Part shown: positions 55,191 to 63,052 of the stretch, in pieces
Layout of the letters: each line of letters begins with the position of its first letter
Numbering within the stretch: the stretch's first letter is position 1
Source of the DNA: Dialister micraerophilus DSM 19965
Lineage (GTDB): Bacteria > Bacillota > Negativicutes > Veillonellales > Dialisteraceae
Length of the DNA stretch: 64,000 nt
Assembly (NCBI RefSeq): GCF_000194985.1
Contig: NZ_GL878519.1
Span: forward strand, 665,570-729,569
Direction: 5' to 3'
The notes under the pieces: model-generated
What the model was told of the DNA's origin: nothing
Seen by the model: only the letters and a program-made list of their open reading frames with translations
The model's database searches: none
Made by a program: the position numbers and the translations under genes

Positions 55191-55630
55191 AAAACGTACT
55201 TTTTATTTGTCATGGAAACATTTGCAGATCGCCTATGGCTGAATTTGTATTGAAAGATATGGCAAAAAAAGCAGGAATAAAAAATGTAAGCATAAATTCG
55301 CTTGCCGCTACAAATGATGAAAAAGGTAACGACACGTATTATGCGACAAAGGAAGTTTTGGATGAAAAAAATATTCCTTATACAAAACGTCAGTCAAGAA
55401 AAATGACTTTGGATGATTACAACAATGCGGATATTTTAATAGTAATGGATGAAAATAATGTAAATCAGGTAAAGAAAATAACAAATGGTGACCCCGATAA
55501 AAAAATACGTAAGTTGCTGTCTTTTGTCGGTGAAGATAAAAATGTCGCCGATCCGTGGTTTACAAGAGATTTTGAATCTACATATAATGATATAGAAAGA
55601 GCATGTAAAGAAATTTTGAAAATTTTATAA
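55187..55630 (+). CDS. Low-molecular-weight protein tyrosine phosphatase
   Basis: The 147-residue phosphatase has the P-loop CHGNICRS at residues 8-15 with the nucleophilic Cys and conserved Arg, and the general-acid Asp in VADPWF near residue 125. Bacterial members often dephosphorylate capsule-related kinases or arginine residues; the substrate is unknown. It is cotranscribed with the exported protein gene through overlapping stop and start, and a terminator follows. Confidence 0.92.
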   Translation: MKNVLFICHGNICRSPMAEFVLKDMAKKAGIKNVSINSLAATNDEKGNDTYYATKEVLDEKNIPYTKRQSRKMTLDDYNNADILIVMDENNVNQVKKITNGDPDKKIRKLLSFVGEDKNVADPWFTRDFESTYNDIERACKEILKIL

Positions 55631-55634
55631 AAAA

Positions 55635-55671
55635 AAAGAATGAAAGCGCTGAAATTATTGTTTTCATTCTT
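55635..55671 (+). terminator. Terminator after the phosphatase gene
   Basis: An AAAAGAATGAAA arm pairs with TTTCATTCTTTT and is followed by T, just past the stop. Confidence 0.8.
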
Positions 55672-55711
55672 TTTTTATCCGATTTTTTCACTTTTTAAAA
55701 TTTACAACTGT

Positions 55712-56014
55712 TTAAGTATTGTAAAACATTTTTGATTCGTAAATTAAATTTAAAATTATTTCTTCATTTTTCTTTTGTATTATACTTTTCATTCTGAACA
55801 AATCAAAAAATGCCCATATTAAAAATCCGCCGCCTGTTATAATATAAAGTATATTTACAAAAGGTTTACCTACATAGAAATAGTGACATCCGAAGAAAAA
55901 CCATAATAAATATCCTATAAACAAACTTTTTTCTTTATTTGCAAAATTGTCAAGTACATATTTTTTCTGTTCATTCGGTAAACTGTTTATGAGATTTATC
56001 ATACGTTCATTCAT
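55712..56014 (-). CDS. TM2-domain membrane protein
   Basis: The protein has 100 residues from ATG 56014, behind AAGGAGACAA; the longer frame to 56065 would read through a tandem repeat. The TM2 domain shows two helices, GYLLWFFFGCHYFYVGK and YIITGGGFLIWAFFDLFRM, with a tight turn. An N-terminal soluble helix precedes them. TM2 proteins are of unknown function in bacteria. It lies convergently with the phosphatase unit and divergently from dciA. Confidence 0.85.
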   Translation of the reverse strand: MNERMINLINSLPNEQKKYVLDNFANKEKSLFIGYLLWFFFGCHYFYVGKPFVNILYIITGGGFLIWAFFDLFRMKSIIQKKNEEIILNLIYESKMFYNT

Positions 56015-56028
56015 ATTTGTCTCCTTTT

Positions 56029-56060
56029 TTTTTAATATCCTTTTTTTTAATATCCTTTCT
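56029..56060. repeat. Two tandem 16-bp units with T9 tracts
   Basis: The unit CC(T)9-AATAT is repeated twice upstream of the TM2 gene's ribosome site. Homopolymer tracts in a leader can change length; no effect can be read from one sequence. Confidence 0.5.
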
Positions 56061-56133
56061 TTCATTATAACAGAATTATGATTTTTTATGTTAAAATATA
56101 TAAAAGTTTCACATGAAACATAAAGGGGGATTT

Positions 56134-57000
56134 ATGGATAGAAAATTAGTCGAAGTTTCTAAAATTTTTGAAACTTCTTTATTGGATTCCCTTTTTAAAA
56201 ATAATGAAAATTACAAACTTTTTATTTTACAAAAGTCTTGGGAAAATATTGCAGGTTCTCTCCTTGCAAAAGAGTCTTTTGTTTTGAAATTCGTAAATTC
56301 CGTTCTTTTCATTCAGGTTACAAATTCCGTTTGGAAAAATCAGTTACACATGCTGAAAAAAGATTTACTTTCAAAAATAAATGCTCTTCCCTATAATTTC
56401 AATTTTACGGATTTGCGTTTTGTGGTAGGTTCAAATTTTGTAAAAAGAAAACCTTTTCTTTCAATAGACAAAGTAAATAAAAATAATAATTTATTGAAAA
56501 ACATTCATTCCGCAGATTTGGATGAAAAAGAAAAAAATCAAATTTTAAGATGGATTGACAGTCATATAAAAAATGATGATTTGAAAGAACCTTTTAAAGA
56601 TTTTATGTTGGGGCTTTTCAAAATAAGAAAGGGAGAGCTTTTATCTTCATATACTCCTTGTTTTTTATGTTCCGCTCTTTGTCCTCCGAGTAAAAAAATT
56701 TGCGTTTTGTGCGAAAATGTTTTGGAACGAAAGAAAAAGCATGCAATTGTTATTATTTTAAAGAAAAAACCTCATCTTAATTACAATGAGGTAAATGAAA
56801 TTTTTCCTTGTTCTTTCGAGTCTTTCAGCGATGCAAGAAATATGTTGATTTCACGTTACAAAGATAAAATTTTTAAAAATCATGATACCGTTGATGAAAA
56901 GAAATTTTTACTTTCTTTGCTTATTCATAAGCCTTTGCAAAATATCAGCGATTTTGAAGTAAATAATGCTTTGAAGTATATTCCGAGAAGTAAATTTTAA
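56134..57000 (+). CDS. DciA-like (DUF721) protein with a C-terminal cysteine cluster
   Basis: The protein has 288 residues from ATG 56134, behind AAAGGGGG. Residues 1-100 show the DUF721/DciA core (LFILQKSWENIAGSLLAKES, then VLFIQVTNSVWKNQLHM). DciA proteins load the DnaB helicase in many bacteria and are usually 90-180 residues. Here about 190 further residues follow, with a CX2CX3CX6CX2C cluster near residues 175-195 that could bind zinc. It sits next to recF-dnaN-dnaA, which fits a replication role. Confidence 0.75.
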   Translation: MDRKLVEVSKIFETSLLDSLFKNNENYKLFILQKSWENIAGSLLAKESFVLKFVNSVLFIQVTNSVWKNQLHMLKKDLLSKINALPYNFNFTDLRFVVGSNFVKRKPFLSIDKVNKNNNLLKNIHSADLDEKEKNQILRWIDSHIKNDDLKEPFKDFMLGLFKIRKGELLSSYTPCFLCSALCPPSKKICVLCENVLERKKKHAIVIILKKKPHLNYNEVNEIFPCSFESFSDARNMLISRYKDKIFKNHDTVDEKKFLLSLLIHKPLQNISDFEVNNALKYIPRSKF

Positions 57001-57012
57001 TTTATATAATAA

Positions 57013-57032
57013 AAACCCGCTTTTGCGGGTTT
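57013..57032. terminator. Terminator between dciA-like gene and recF
   Basis: AAACCCGC pairs with GCGGGTTT around TTTT, with A/T runs on both sides. Two convergent genes end here. Confidence 0.85.
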
Positions 57033-58101
57033 ATTTTATTTGTATTTCTTTTCCTTCTATATATGCAGGTTTTTCCGTCATTGTCATAATTGTTTGTATA
57101 TCTTTTTCTTTTACATATTCGAAAAGTACTTTTTTTCTTTCTCTGTCCAATTCACTTCCTACATCATCCAAGAGAAGTACGGGATATTCTCCGGTTTCTT
57201 TTTTTATAAATTCCATTTCTGAAAGTTTTATGGAAAGTATTGCAGTTCTTTGTTGTCCTTGCGATCCGTACTTCGATATGTCTTTTCCATTTAAGAGAAA
57301 AAGTATGTCATCTCTGTGCGGACCTACGGATGTTTGACAGAATTTTATGTCTACTTGTCTTTTTTCCAAAAGTTTATGTATATACCATTCTACATCGAAG
57401 TTTGTTTCATTTTTTTTGCTTTCTTTTTGTATGTAGTAAAGTTTCAGATTTTCACGATTTTTTGTGAGTATTTCTTCAGTTTTTTCTATACTTTCATTAA
57501 GTTTTTGTATTGCTTCAATTCTTTTTCTTACTATGTATGCCGCACCTTTTGCTATTTGCATGTCCCATAGGTCGGTTTGAGGTTTTATTCCTCTTATTTG
57601 TGCATTTTTAAGTTCGGCATTTCTTTGTTGTACCGCACGCTTGTAATTTATCCATTCATAGTAGTATCTCGGATTTATTTGTGATATTTCCATGTCGAGA
57701 AATCTTCTTCTTTTTTGAGGATTTCCTTTTATGAGTTGCATTTCATCCGGATTAAATAAAACTGTTTTGAATATCCCTACAAGGTCTTTGTTTTTTATTC
57801 TGTTTTCATTTAAAAATATTTGCTTTCCGTTTGTCTTTGAAATTTTTATTTTTATTTCATGGTTGCTTTTGCCGCTGTTGAATGTGAGTATTGTCGTACA
57901 TTCGTTTTTGTCGAATTTTATAAGTTCTTCGTCTTTGTTTGTACGAAATGATTTTCCGAATGATGCCAAATTTACAGACTCTAAAAGATTTGTTTTACCT
58001 GCTCCGTTTTTTCCGGTAAATATAGTTATATTTTTATCCGTTTCTATTTCTATATTTTCGAAATTACGCACTTGTATGAGTCTGAATTTCTTTATTTTCA
58101 T
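57031..58101 (-). CDS. recF: DNA replication and repair protein RecF
   Basis: The 356-residue SMC-like ATPase helps load RecA at gaps. Walker A GKNGAGKT is at residues 30-37. The signature SQGQQRTAILSIKL near residue 280 and Walker B VLLLDDVGSELD near 307 follow. It overlaps the stop of the S4-domain gene by a few bases, in the order dnaA-dnaN-yaaA-recF typical of Firmicute origins. Confidence 0.96.
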   Translation of the reverse strand: MKIKKFRLIQVRNFENIEIETDKNITIFTGKNGAGKTNLLESVNLASFGKSFRTNKDEELIKFDKNECTTILTFNSGKSNHEIKIKISKTNGKQIFLNENRIKNKDLVGIFKTVLFNPDEMQLIKGNPQKRRRFLDMEISQINPRYYYEWINYKRAVQQRNAELKNAQIRGIKPQTDLWDMQIAKGAAYIVRKRIEAIQKLNESIEKTEEILTKNRENLKLYYIQKESKKNETNFDVEWYIHKLLEKRQVDIKFCQTSVGPHRDDILFLLNGKDISKYGSQGQQRTAILSIKLSEMEFIKKETGEYPVLLLDDVGSELDRERKKVLFEYVKEKDIQTIMTMTEKPAYIEGKEIQIK

Positions 58102-58316
58102 TCATTTACTCCGACTATTCTATATACGGTGTCGTCTATGGTGAGTGCATCTCCGCTGCGTATTTTTTTTCTTTTTTCAAATACTTTTATACCGTTCAAG
58201 GATACTTTATGCTCACTTAAAAATATTGCAGTTTCGCCGCCGGTTTGTATAAGTCCTTCTTTTTTAAGTAATTGATCTAATTGAATGTATTCTCCCGTAA
58301 TTTGTATTATATACAT
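58098..58316 (-). CDS. yaaA: YaaA-type S4 RNA-binding domain protein
   Basis: The 72-residue protein is a single S4 domain, with QLDQLLKKEGLIQTGGEA-like spacing (here GGETAIFLSEHKVSLNG) and a second half KIRSGDALTIDD. It lies between dnaN and recF, the usual place of yaaA. It starts 1 base after the dnaN stop. Confidence 0.92.
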   Translation of the reverse strand: MYIIQITGEYIQLDQLLKKEGLIQTGGETAIFLSEHKVSLNGIKVFEKRKKIRSGDALTIDDTVYRIVGVNE

Positions 58317-58317
58317 T

Positions 58318-59427
58318 TTATCTTCCTCTCATAGGTGTTACTACATACTTATATGTTTTGTCGGATTCCTGTTCTACAAGCATTGGTCCGTTTTTTATAA
58401 GGTTAAGTATTATTTTTTCACCTTTCGAGTGTTTCAATATATCTTCTATATATGTACAGTTGAATGTTATTTCAATATTTTCTCCTTCAAGTTTCAAAGG
58501 TATTGTCGTGTCGGATTTACCGATATCGGGATCTTCTTCGTATATTTCAAGTTTGTCGTTGGAGAAGAAAAAGTTTATTGTCTGATAGTTTACGTCTCTT
58601 GATATAGGACTTACAAATCTTACTGCGTCTATAAATTCATTTAAATAAAGTTCGGCTTTTGCATCGAAATGTGACGGTATTACACGTTTATAGTCCGGAT
58701 ATTCTCCGTTGATAAGTGATGTGATGAAGTATGTATTGTTGAATGTAAATGCTACATGATTTTTTGCCCATGTTATTTCAACTTTTTCATCTTCGCCTTC
58801 AGGAAGAAGTTTTATAACGTCTGTCATTATTGCTGCCGGAACTATTATTCTTGCTTCTCCGTTCGCATTTTCTTCCAATTCGATTTCTTTTACCGCAAGT
58901 CTATGTGTATTTGTTGCGGCCATTATAAATTTTTTATCTTTTATTTCAAATAAAATTCCTGTAAATAAAGGTTTTTGCTTATCATTTGCTGCAGCGTATT
59001 GTACAAGATTTGTCATTTCTACCAAGTCTTTGCATTTAAGTATTGCTTTCGATGTATTTTGCATATTCAGTATTTCAGGGAAATCGTCATGTAATCTTGT
59101 AGGAAATTTTGCTATGTATTGTCCCGCTTTAAATGTTACAAGTGTTTCATTTTTTTTGATTTCCATAGTTATTTCTTCGGAAGGTATCATTCTTATTGTA
59201 GACAATAATTGAGGTGCTGCAATGACTGTTATGCCTTCTTCTTCGATTTGTGCGTTGCAATATGTTTTTATTCCTACAATATAATCGTTTGCTTGAAATT
59301 CTACTTTATTATCCTTTGCAGCAATAAAGAAACCGTTGTTTGTATTTGATGTAACTTTTGATTGTGCTGCACGTTGTACAGTTTCAAGTGAGTTTATCAA
59401 GTCTTGTTTTTTGAATATTATTTTCAT
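58318..59427 (-). CDS. dnaN: DNA polymerase III beta (sliding clamp)
   Basis: The 369-residue clamp shows three repeats of the clamp fold. Landmarks are ITLRFKQ-like KKQDLINSLETVQRAAQ at the start, NTHRLAVKEIEL near residue 172 and the C-terminal YVVTPMRGR. It is the second gene of the dnaA-dnaN operon. GAAAGGAAAAAC precedes the ATG. Its promoter region is the oriC spacer. Confidence 0.97.
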   Translation of the reverse strand: MKIIFKKQDLINSLETVQRAAQSKVTSNTNNGFFIAAKDNKVEFQANDYIVGIKTYCNAQIEEEGITVIAAPQLLSTIRMIPSEEITMEIKKNETLVTFKAGQYIAKFPTRLHDDFPEILNMQNTSKAILKCKDLVEMTNLVQYAAANDKQKPLFTGILFEIKDKKFIMAATNTHRLAVKEIELEENANGEARIIVPAAIMTDVIKLLPEGEDEKVEITWAKNHVAFTFNNTYFITSLINGEYPDYKRVIPSHFDAKAELYLNEFIDAVRFVSPISRDVNYQTINFFFSNDKLEIYEEDPDIGKSDTTIPLKLEGENIEITFNCTYIEDILKHSKGEKIILNLIKNGPMLVEQESDKTYKYVVTPMRGR

Positions 59428-59463
59428 AGTTTTTCCTTTCGCTTTTGTTTTTTATTAATAAAA

Positions 59464-59610
59464 CAGTAGTAGTAGTAGTATGGTGTGAAAAAGTGAATAA
59501 GTCTGTGAAAATAAGTTGTTGTGCGTTTTTCGGATTGTTTAAAATCTTGTGAATTGTTGAATTCTTTTTCAATTTATTCACAGTTTTATTGTCAACTTGA
59601 GTTATTCACA
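59464..59610. other. oriC: oriC unwinding region in the dnaA-dnaN spacer: DnaA boxes and DnaA-trio
   Basis: On the plus strand a CAG and four TAG triplets run from 59464 to 59478. Next, box-like TGTGAAAAA (59484-59492), AGTGAATAA (59492-59500), TGTGAAAAT (59504-59512) and TGTGAATTG (59548-59556) follow. TTATTCACA is at 59574-59582 and again at 59602-59610. AT-rich sequence lies on the far side of the triplets. Boxes, triplet run and AT-rich stretch in this order are the architecture described for the B. subtilis unwinding site. Confidence 0.8.
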
Positions 59611-59627
59611 ATTTAACCGCTTTTTTT

Positions 59628-61112
59628 TCAAATGTTTTTCAACATGTTTGAAAGTTCTTCTATTATTTTTTTAGTTTCGTTGTCTTTTGCAATGTCTTTT
59701 TCTACTCTTTCGCATGCATACAGTATTGTTGAGTGGTCTTTTCTTTTGAATATGTCTCTTAGTATCGGAAATGAAAGGTTGAGTTCTTTTCTGCAAAGGT
59801 ACATTGCTATTTGTCTTGGGATTACTATGTTTTTCGGTCTTCCTTTACCCAATAGATTTTCTTTTTTTACGTTGAATTTGTTGCAAACCGTATTTATGAT
59901 TATTTCCGGTGTAATTTCACGATTTTGTTCCAAAGGAATTTGATCTTTGAGTGTTTCTTTTGCAAATTCGAGTGTTATTTCTTTTTTCTTTACTTTTGCA
60001 TATGTGACGAGTTTATTGAATGCTCCGTCAAGTTCTCTTACGTTTGTATTTATGTGTTCCGCTATATAATTTATGACTTCAGACGGTATGTTTATTCCCT
60101 CTTTTTCCGCTCTTTTTTCCAGAATTATCGAGCATATTTCATAGTCCGGCGGAGATATCGGTACTATAAGTCCGCTTGAAAATCTTGTCTGTATTCTGTC
60201 TTCCAGTTCTTCTATGTCGCTTGGTGTACGATCGCTTGTGAGTATGATGTGTTTTTTGTTGTCGAAAAGTGTGTTGAATGTGTTGAAGATTTCCATTTTC
60301 GATGAGTTTTTCGATCCGAAGAATTGTACGTCGTCTATAAGAAGGTAGTCAGGATTTCTGTATTTTTCACGAAATTTCGGCATTGAATTTGATTTGATTG
60401 ATGCTATCAGTTCGTTTGTAAATGTTTCGCTTGATACAAATATGTATGAGAGATGCGGTGCATTTTCTCTTATGTAGTTACATATTGCATGGAGAAGGTG
60501 TGTTTTTCCGAGTCCTGACGGTCCGTATATGAAGAGAGGATTCATTTTTTTATCCATTTCTTCCATGTTTACAGCCATTTGCGCAACCGACAGTGCCGAT
60601 TGGAATGCCATTTCGTTACAGTTTCCGTGAACGAATGTTTCAAATGTGTGTTCGGTATTTATCGGATTTGGACTTTTATATACCGGCTTTTCTTTTATTT
60701 TTGTTTGTTTGGAGTAATTTTGTATGCTTGGAAGTACTATGTCTTGTGAGTTTTTAGGTATATTTATAAGTATATTTTCCGGAGGATTGTAAGGTTTTAC
60801 TTCGTCCATAAGAGGAAGTTTTTCTTCTTCCATGAAGTCCGGTATTTTTTCCGATTTTTTTTCTTCGTGATCTTCTTTTGATAAAATTATTATTTTCATC
60901 GGTTTATTAAGTTTTTCACTTATAATCGTTTCAAGTTTTGTTTTATAGAGTGCTTCTATCCAACTTACAAGATACGGGTCTTGTGTGATTATAGTGAGTT
61001 CTTTTTCGTCCAATAGTGACGGAAAAATTTTTTTGTAGAACATTTCGTAGTATTGGGGGTCGTTCTTTTTTATGTATTCGAGTATAAAACCCCATAGAGT
61101 GAAAAGGTTCAT
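59628..61112 (-). CDS. dnaA: Chromosomal replication initiator DnaA
   Basis: The initiator is 494 residues. The N-terminal domain (to about 85) is followed by a long charged linker. The AAA+ core has Walker A GPSGLGKT at residues 197-204 and Walker B LLIDDVQFF near 257. The C-terminal DNA-binding domain shows PRQIAMYLCRKEL and KDHSTILYACERV near residue 450. It opens the double strand at oriC, whose boxes flank the gene on both sides. It is the first gene of the dnaA-dnaN-yaaA-recF block. Confidence 0.97.
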   Translation of the reverse strand: MNLFTLWGFILEYIKKNDPQYYEMFYKKIFPSLLDEKELTIITQDPYLVSWIEALYKTKLETIISEKLNKPMKIIILSKEDHEEKKSEKIPDFMEEEKLPLMDEVKPYNPPENILINIPKNSQDIVLPSIQNYSKQTKIKEKPVYKSPNPINTEHTFETFVHGNCNEMAFQSALSVAQMAVNMEEMDKKMNPLFIYGPSGLGKTHLLHAICNYIRENAPHLSYIFVSSETFTNELIASIKSNSMPKFREKYRNPDYLLIDDVQFFGSKNSSKMEIFNTFNTLFDNKKHIILTSDRTPSDIEELEDRIQTRFSSGLIVPISPPDYEICSIILEKRAEKEGINIPSEVINYIAEHINTNVRELDGAFNKLVTYAKVKKKEITLEFAKETLKDQIPLEQNREITPEIIINTVCNKFNVKKENLLGKGRPKNIVIPRQIAMYLCRKELNLSFPILRDIFKRKDHSTILYACERVEKDIAKDNETKKIIEELSNMLKNI

Positions 61113-61270
61113 ATAAATCCTTTCTGTTGTGTGAAAGATTGTGAAAATATTGTGAATATTTGTGAATAAATTTTAAATTTTTTTTAAAATATGTAATATT
61201 TGTCGATAAAATCTGTTTTTTTCAGTGTGTATACTTGTGTTTAAAAATTTTATATATCTGTGAATAACTT
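61113..61270. other. DnaA boxes upstream of dnaA
   Basis: TGTGAATAA occurs exactly at 61161-61169 and 61259-61267. Near forms TGTGAAAGA, TGTGAAAAT and TGTGAATAT lie between about 61130 and 61160. The region is AT-rich. It probably serves both as the dnaA promoter/autoregulation region and as the second part of a bipartite oriC. Confidence 0.7.
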
Positions 61271-61326
61271 TATTTTATCATGATTGGTTATAAAGGTAAA
61301 TATTTTGTTTTATGTGTAGTTTAAAT

Positions 61327-61360
61327 AAAAAAAGTGATACTTTTGAAGTACCACTTTTCT
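61327..61360 (-). terminator. OmpA-like gene terminator
   Basis: AAAGTGATACTT pairs with AAGTACCACTTT with one mismatch, with a T/A run on each side, just after the stop at 61363. Confidence 0.75.
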
Positions 61361-61362
61361 TT

Positions 61363-62418
61363 TTATTTGTGTTCGTATATATCTATACGGTTTGTTTTTT
61401 CAACGTCACCGTCTTTTCTTGAAAGGCCGATGAATTGATCGATATCAAGTCCGTTGTCTACTGCATATTGAGCGATATTTCTTACTCTTTCATTTGTAGA
61501 TTTTTTGTCCTCGTCATCTTTTATGTGTCCGATAATTTTAAATTTATTCGGTGAAGATTTTACCTTTTTTACAAAATCGTCCAATTTGCCTTTTTGATCG
61601 GCTTTCAATACGGATGAGTTTTCATCAAAGTTTATGCTCGTGATGTAGTAGTCTTTTTCTTGAGTTGTTTTTGTTGTATTTTCAACTTCAGGTTTTTCTT
61701 TCTTTTCAACTGCGGTTTCGTTCACTTCCGGTTCGTTTTCGTCATCGTATGAATCGTCACTGTAGTCGTAATAGTCATCATCATTGTATGTGTTTTTTGA
61801 TGTATGGGAACCGGTACCGAATTTGTATGAAACGCCTGCCATAAATCCTTGATATGACATTGTTCCTTCTCTTGCTTTTGTCGTAAGGTATCTGTATCCG
61901 GCATTTACATTTATATTTTCATCAAGGTTGTAATCTACTCCGGCTTCTATAATTCCGGTCTTTTTTGTTCCTAATGAGCCTCTTGCATATGCTTCCATAT
62001 TGTTTTTTAAAGGATATTTTGCAATTACACCGAGTTGGAGTGCATTGTTCGCTCTTGAAGATTCACCTATAGGACTTGGAGCATTGAAGTCCTGCATTGA
62101 TATATGATTAAGTCCGCCGAATACCGTAATGTCATCTCTTAAGCGGTAGAGTACGTTTAATTCGCTGGAATCTCCGCCTGTATTTTTTGTATTCAATTTA
62201 TGATGTCTGAGTTCGGCTTCAATTCCGTCTTTGTAGCCGTATGTCAAAGCACCGTCAAAGCTCCACTTTCCGCTTTGTGAAAAGTTTTTTCCGTCTGCTT
62301 TTGTGTTCCACATTCCTAAATTTATGCTTGCATTTCCTTGTTCAAGGTCGTTTTGCATTGCATATGTCATTGCGGTAATTGTTGTCATTGCTAATAATAT
62401 AGATAATGTTTTTTTCAT
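61363..62418 (-). CDS. OmpA-like outer-membrane protein
   Basis: The protein is 351 residues. It has a signal peptide (KTLSILLAMTTITAMTYA), then a beta-barrel-like part of about 180 residues with alternating aromatic strands (GALTYGYKDGIEAEL, GVIAKYPLKNNMEAYARG, GYRYLTTKA) ending SYKF. An acidic, disordered linker (residues 210-250, DDDYYDYSDD) follows. The C-terminal domain of about 95 residues (ITSINFDENSSVLK...IGHIKDDEDKKSTNERVRNIAQYA) resembles OmpA peptidoglycan-binding domains, with LSRKDGD in place of the usual GYSK/GRR pattern. It points to a diderm cell. Confidence 0.85.
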   Translation of the reverse strand: MKKTLSILLAMTTITAMTYAMQNDLEQGNASINLGMWNTKADGKNFSQSGKWSFDGALTYGYKDGIEAELRHHKLNTKNTGGDSSELNVLYRLRDDITVFGGLNHISMQDFNAPSPIGESSRANNALQLGVIAKYPLKNNMEAYARGSLGTKKTGIIEAGVDYNLDENINVNAGYRYLTTKAREGTMSYQGFMAGVSYKFGTGSHTSKNTYNDDDYYDYSDDSYDDENEPEVNETAVEKKEKPEVENTTKTTQEKDYYITSINFDENSSVLKADQKGKLDDFVKKVKSSPNKFKIIGHIKDDEDKKSTNERVRNIAQYAVDNGLDIDQFIGLSRKDGDVEKTNRIDIYEHK

Positions 62419-62494
62419 ATAAACACCTCGCTATTATTTACTTTACTATATTATTAAGATTTTTACAATTTTTATTTTTATAATAAAAATCCAT

Positions 62495-62527
62495 AAAAAA
62501 AATACCCGATTTCTCGGGATTTTTTTT
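62495..62527. terminator. Bidirectional terminator
   Basis: ATACCCGA pairs with TCGGGAT around TTTC, with A and T runs on both sides. It lies downstream of the T-box leader and upstream of the ompA-like gene, so the short T-box transcript ends here. Confidence 0.8.
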
Positions 62528-62690
62528 AACTTTACAACATTCATCATTCTTTTTTTTATTTTTACATATATTTCAATTACGAGTTCTTACATTATCGACC
62601 CCCTTTAAATAATTTTTAAAACAGATTTCTATTCTATCACCTCTTTGTTTTGTTTTTTAAGAGTAAGAATTTAAGAAAATAAGTAAAAAA
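62528..62690 (-). pseudogene. Tiny remnant downstream of the T-box
   Basis: On the minus strand AAAGGGGG is followed by ATG at 62592, and the next codon is TAA. The frame then reads ELVIEIYVKIKKRMMNVVK up to a terminator. This looks like a gene reduced to a stub, or one with a nonsense second codon. No other gene is available to the T-box before the terminator at about 62500. Confidence 0.4.
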
Positions 62691-62945
62691 ACGTCCTTAT
62701 TGTAAAAACAACAAGGACGAAAATTTATTCCGCGTTACCACCTATTTTGCATAAAATGCCACTCTCAAGTACCAACATACTTTATCTCTGTAACGGGAGA
62801 TCCCGTAAATGCCTACATATCGACATTTCCTAGAAAAAGACCATCTTCATCAAAGTTCCTTTTACTTCTCTCACCAAACGAAGCTCTCTGAAAAAATTCC
62901 CTTCGATTACTCTTCTTTTTGTAAAGTTTGTTTTATAAAGCTTGA
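62685..62945 (-). promoter_or_regulatory. T-box leader
   Basis: Read on the minus strand, the conserved T-box AGGTGGTAACGCGG (62730-62743) lies 10-40 bases ahead of a terminator formed by CGTCCTT and AAGGACG (62692-62719) plus seven T. Upstream, AGAGAG, a GGAAC segment and a possible basal helix ATCGAAG/CTTTGAT fit a stem I. The specifier codon could not be assigned with confidence. T-box leaders sense uncharged tRNA and control synthetase or amino-acid genes. Here no such gene follows before the next terminator. Confidence 0.8.
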
Positions 62946-63017
62946 TATAATTCTAACAGATGTATTCAAAATGTCAATTTAAATTTCGTTTTTCTAACAA
63001 AAAATAACTTTAAATTA

Positions 63018-63042
63018 AAACACACTCGTGTGAGTGTGTTTT
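63018..63042 (-). terminator. dnaB terminator
   Basis: AAACACACTC pairs with GAGTGTGTTT around four bases, followed by T on the minus strand just past the dnaB stop. Confidence 0.8.
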
Positions 63043-63052
63043 GTTATCGATG

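Noticed and set aside
59440-61270. A classical G/C skew switch at dnaA
   Set aside because: Both sides of the oriC region (57-59 kb and 61-64 kb) look G/T-rich on the plus strand by eye, so skew does not locate the origin here; boxes and triplets do.
62685-62945. Assigning a specifier codon (Phe, Gly, Asn, Glu or Thr) to the T-box
   Set aside because: Several alignments of stem I are possible by hand and each gives a different codon, so none is claimed.
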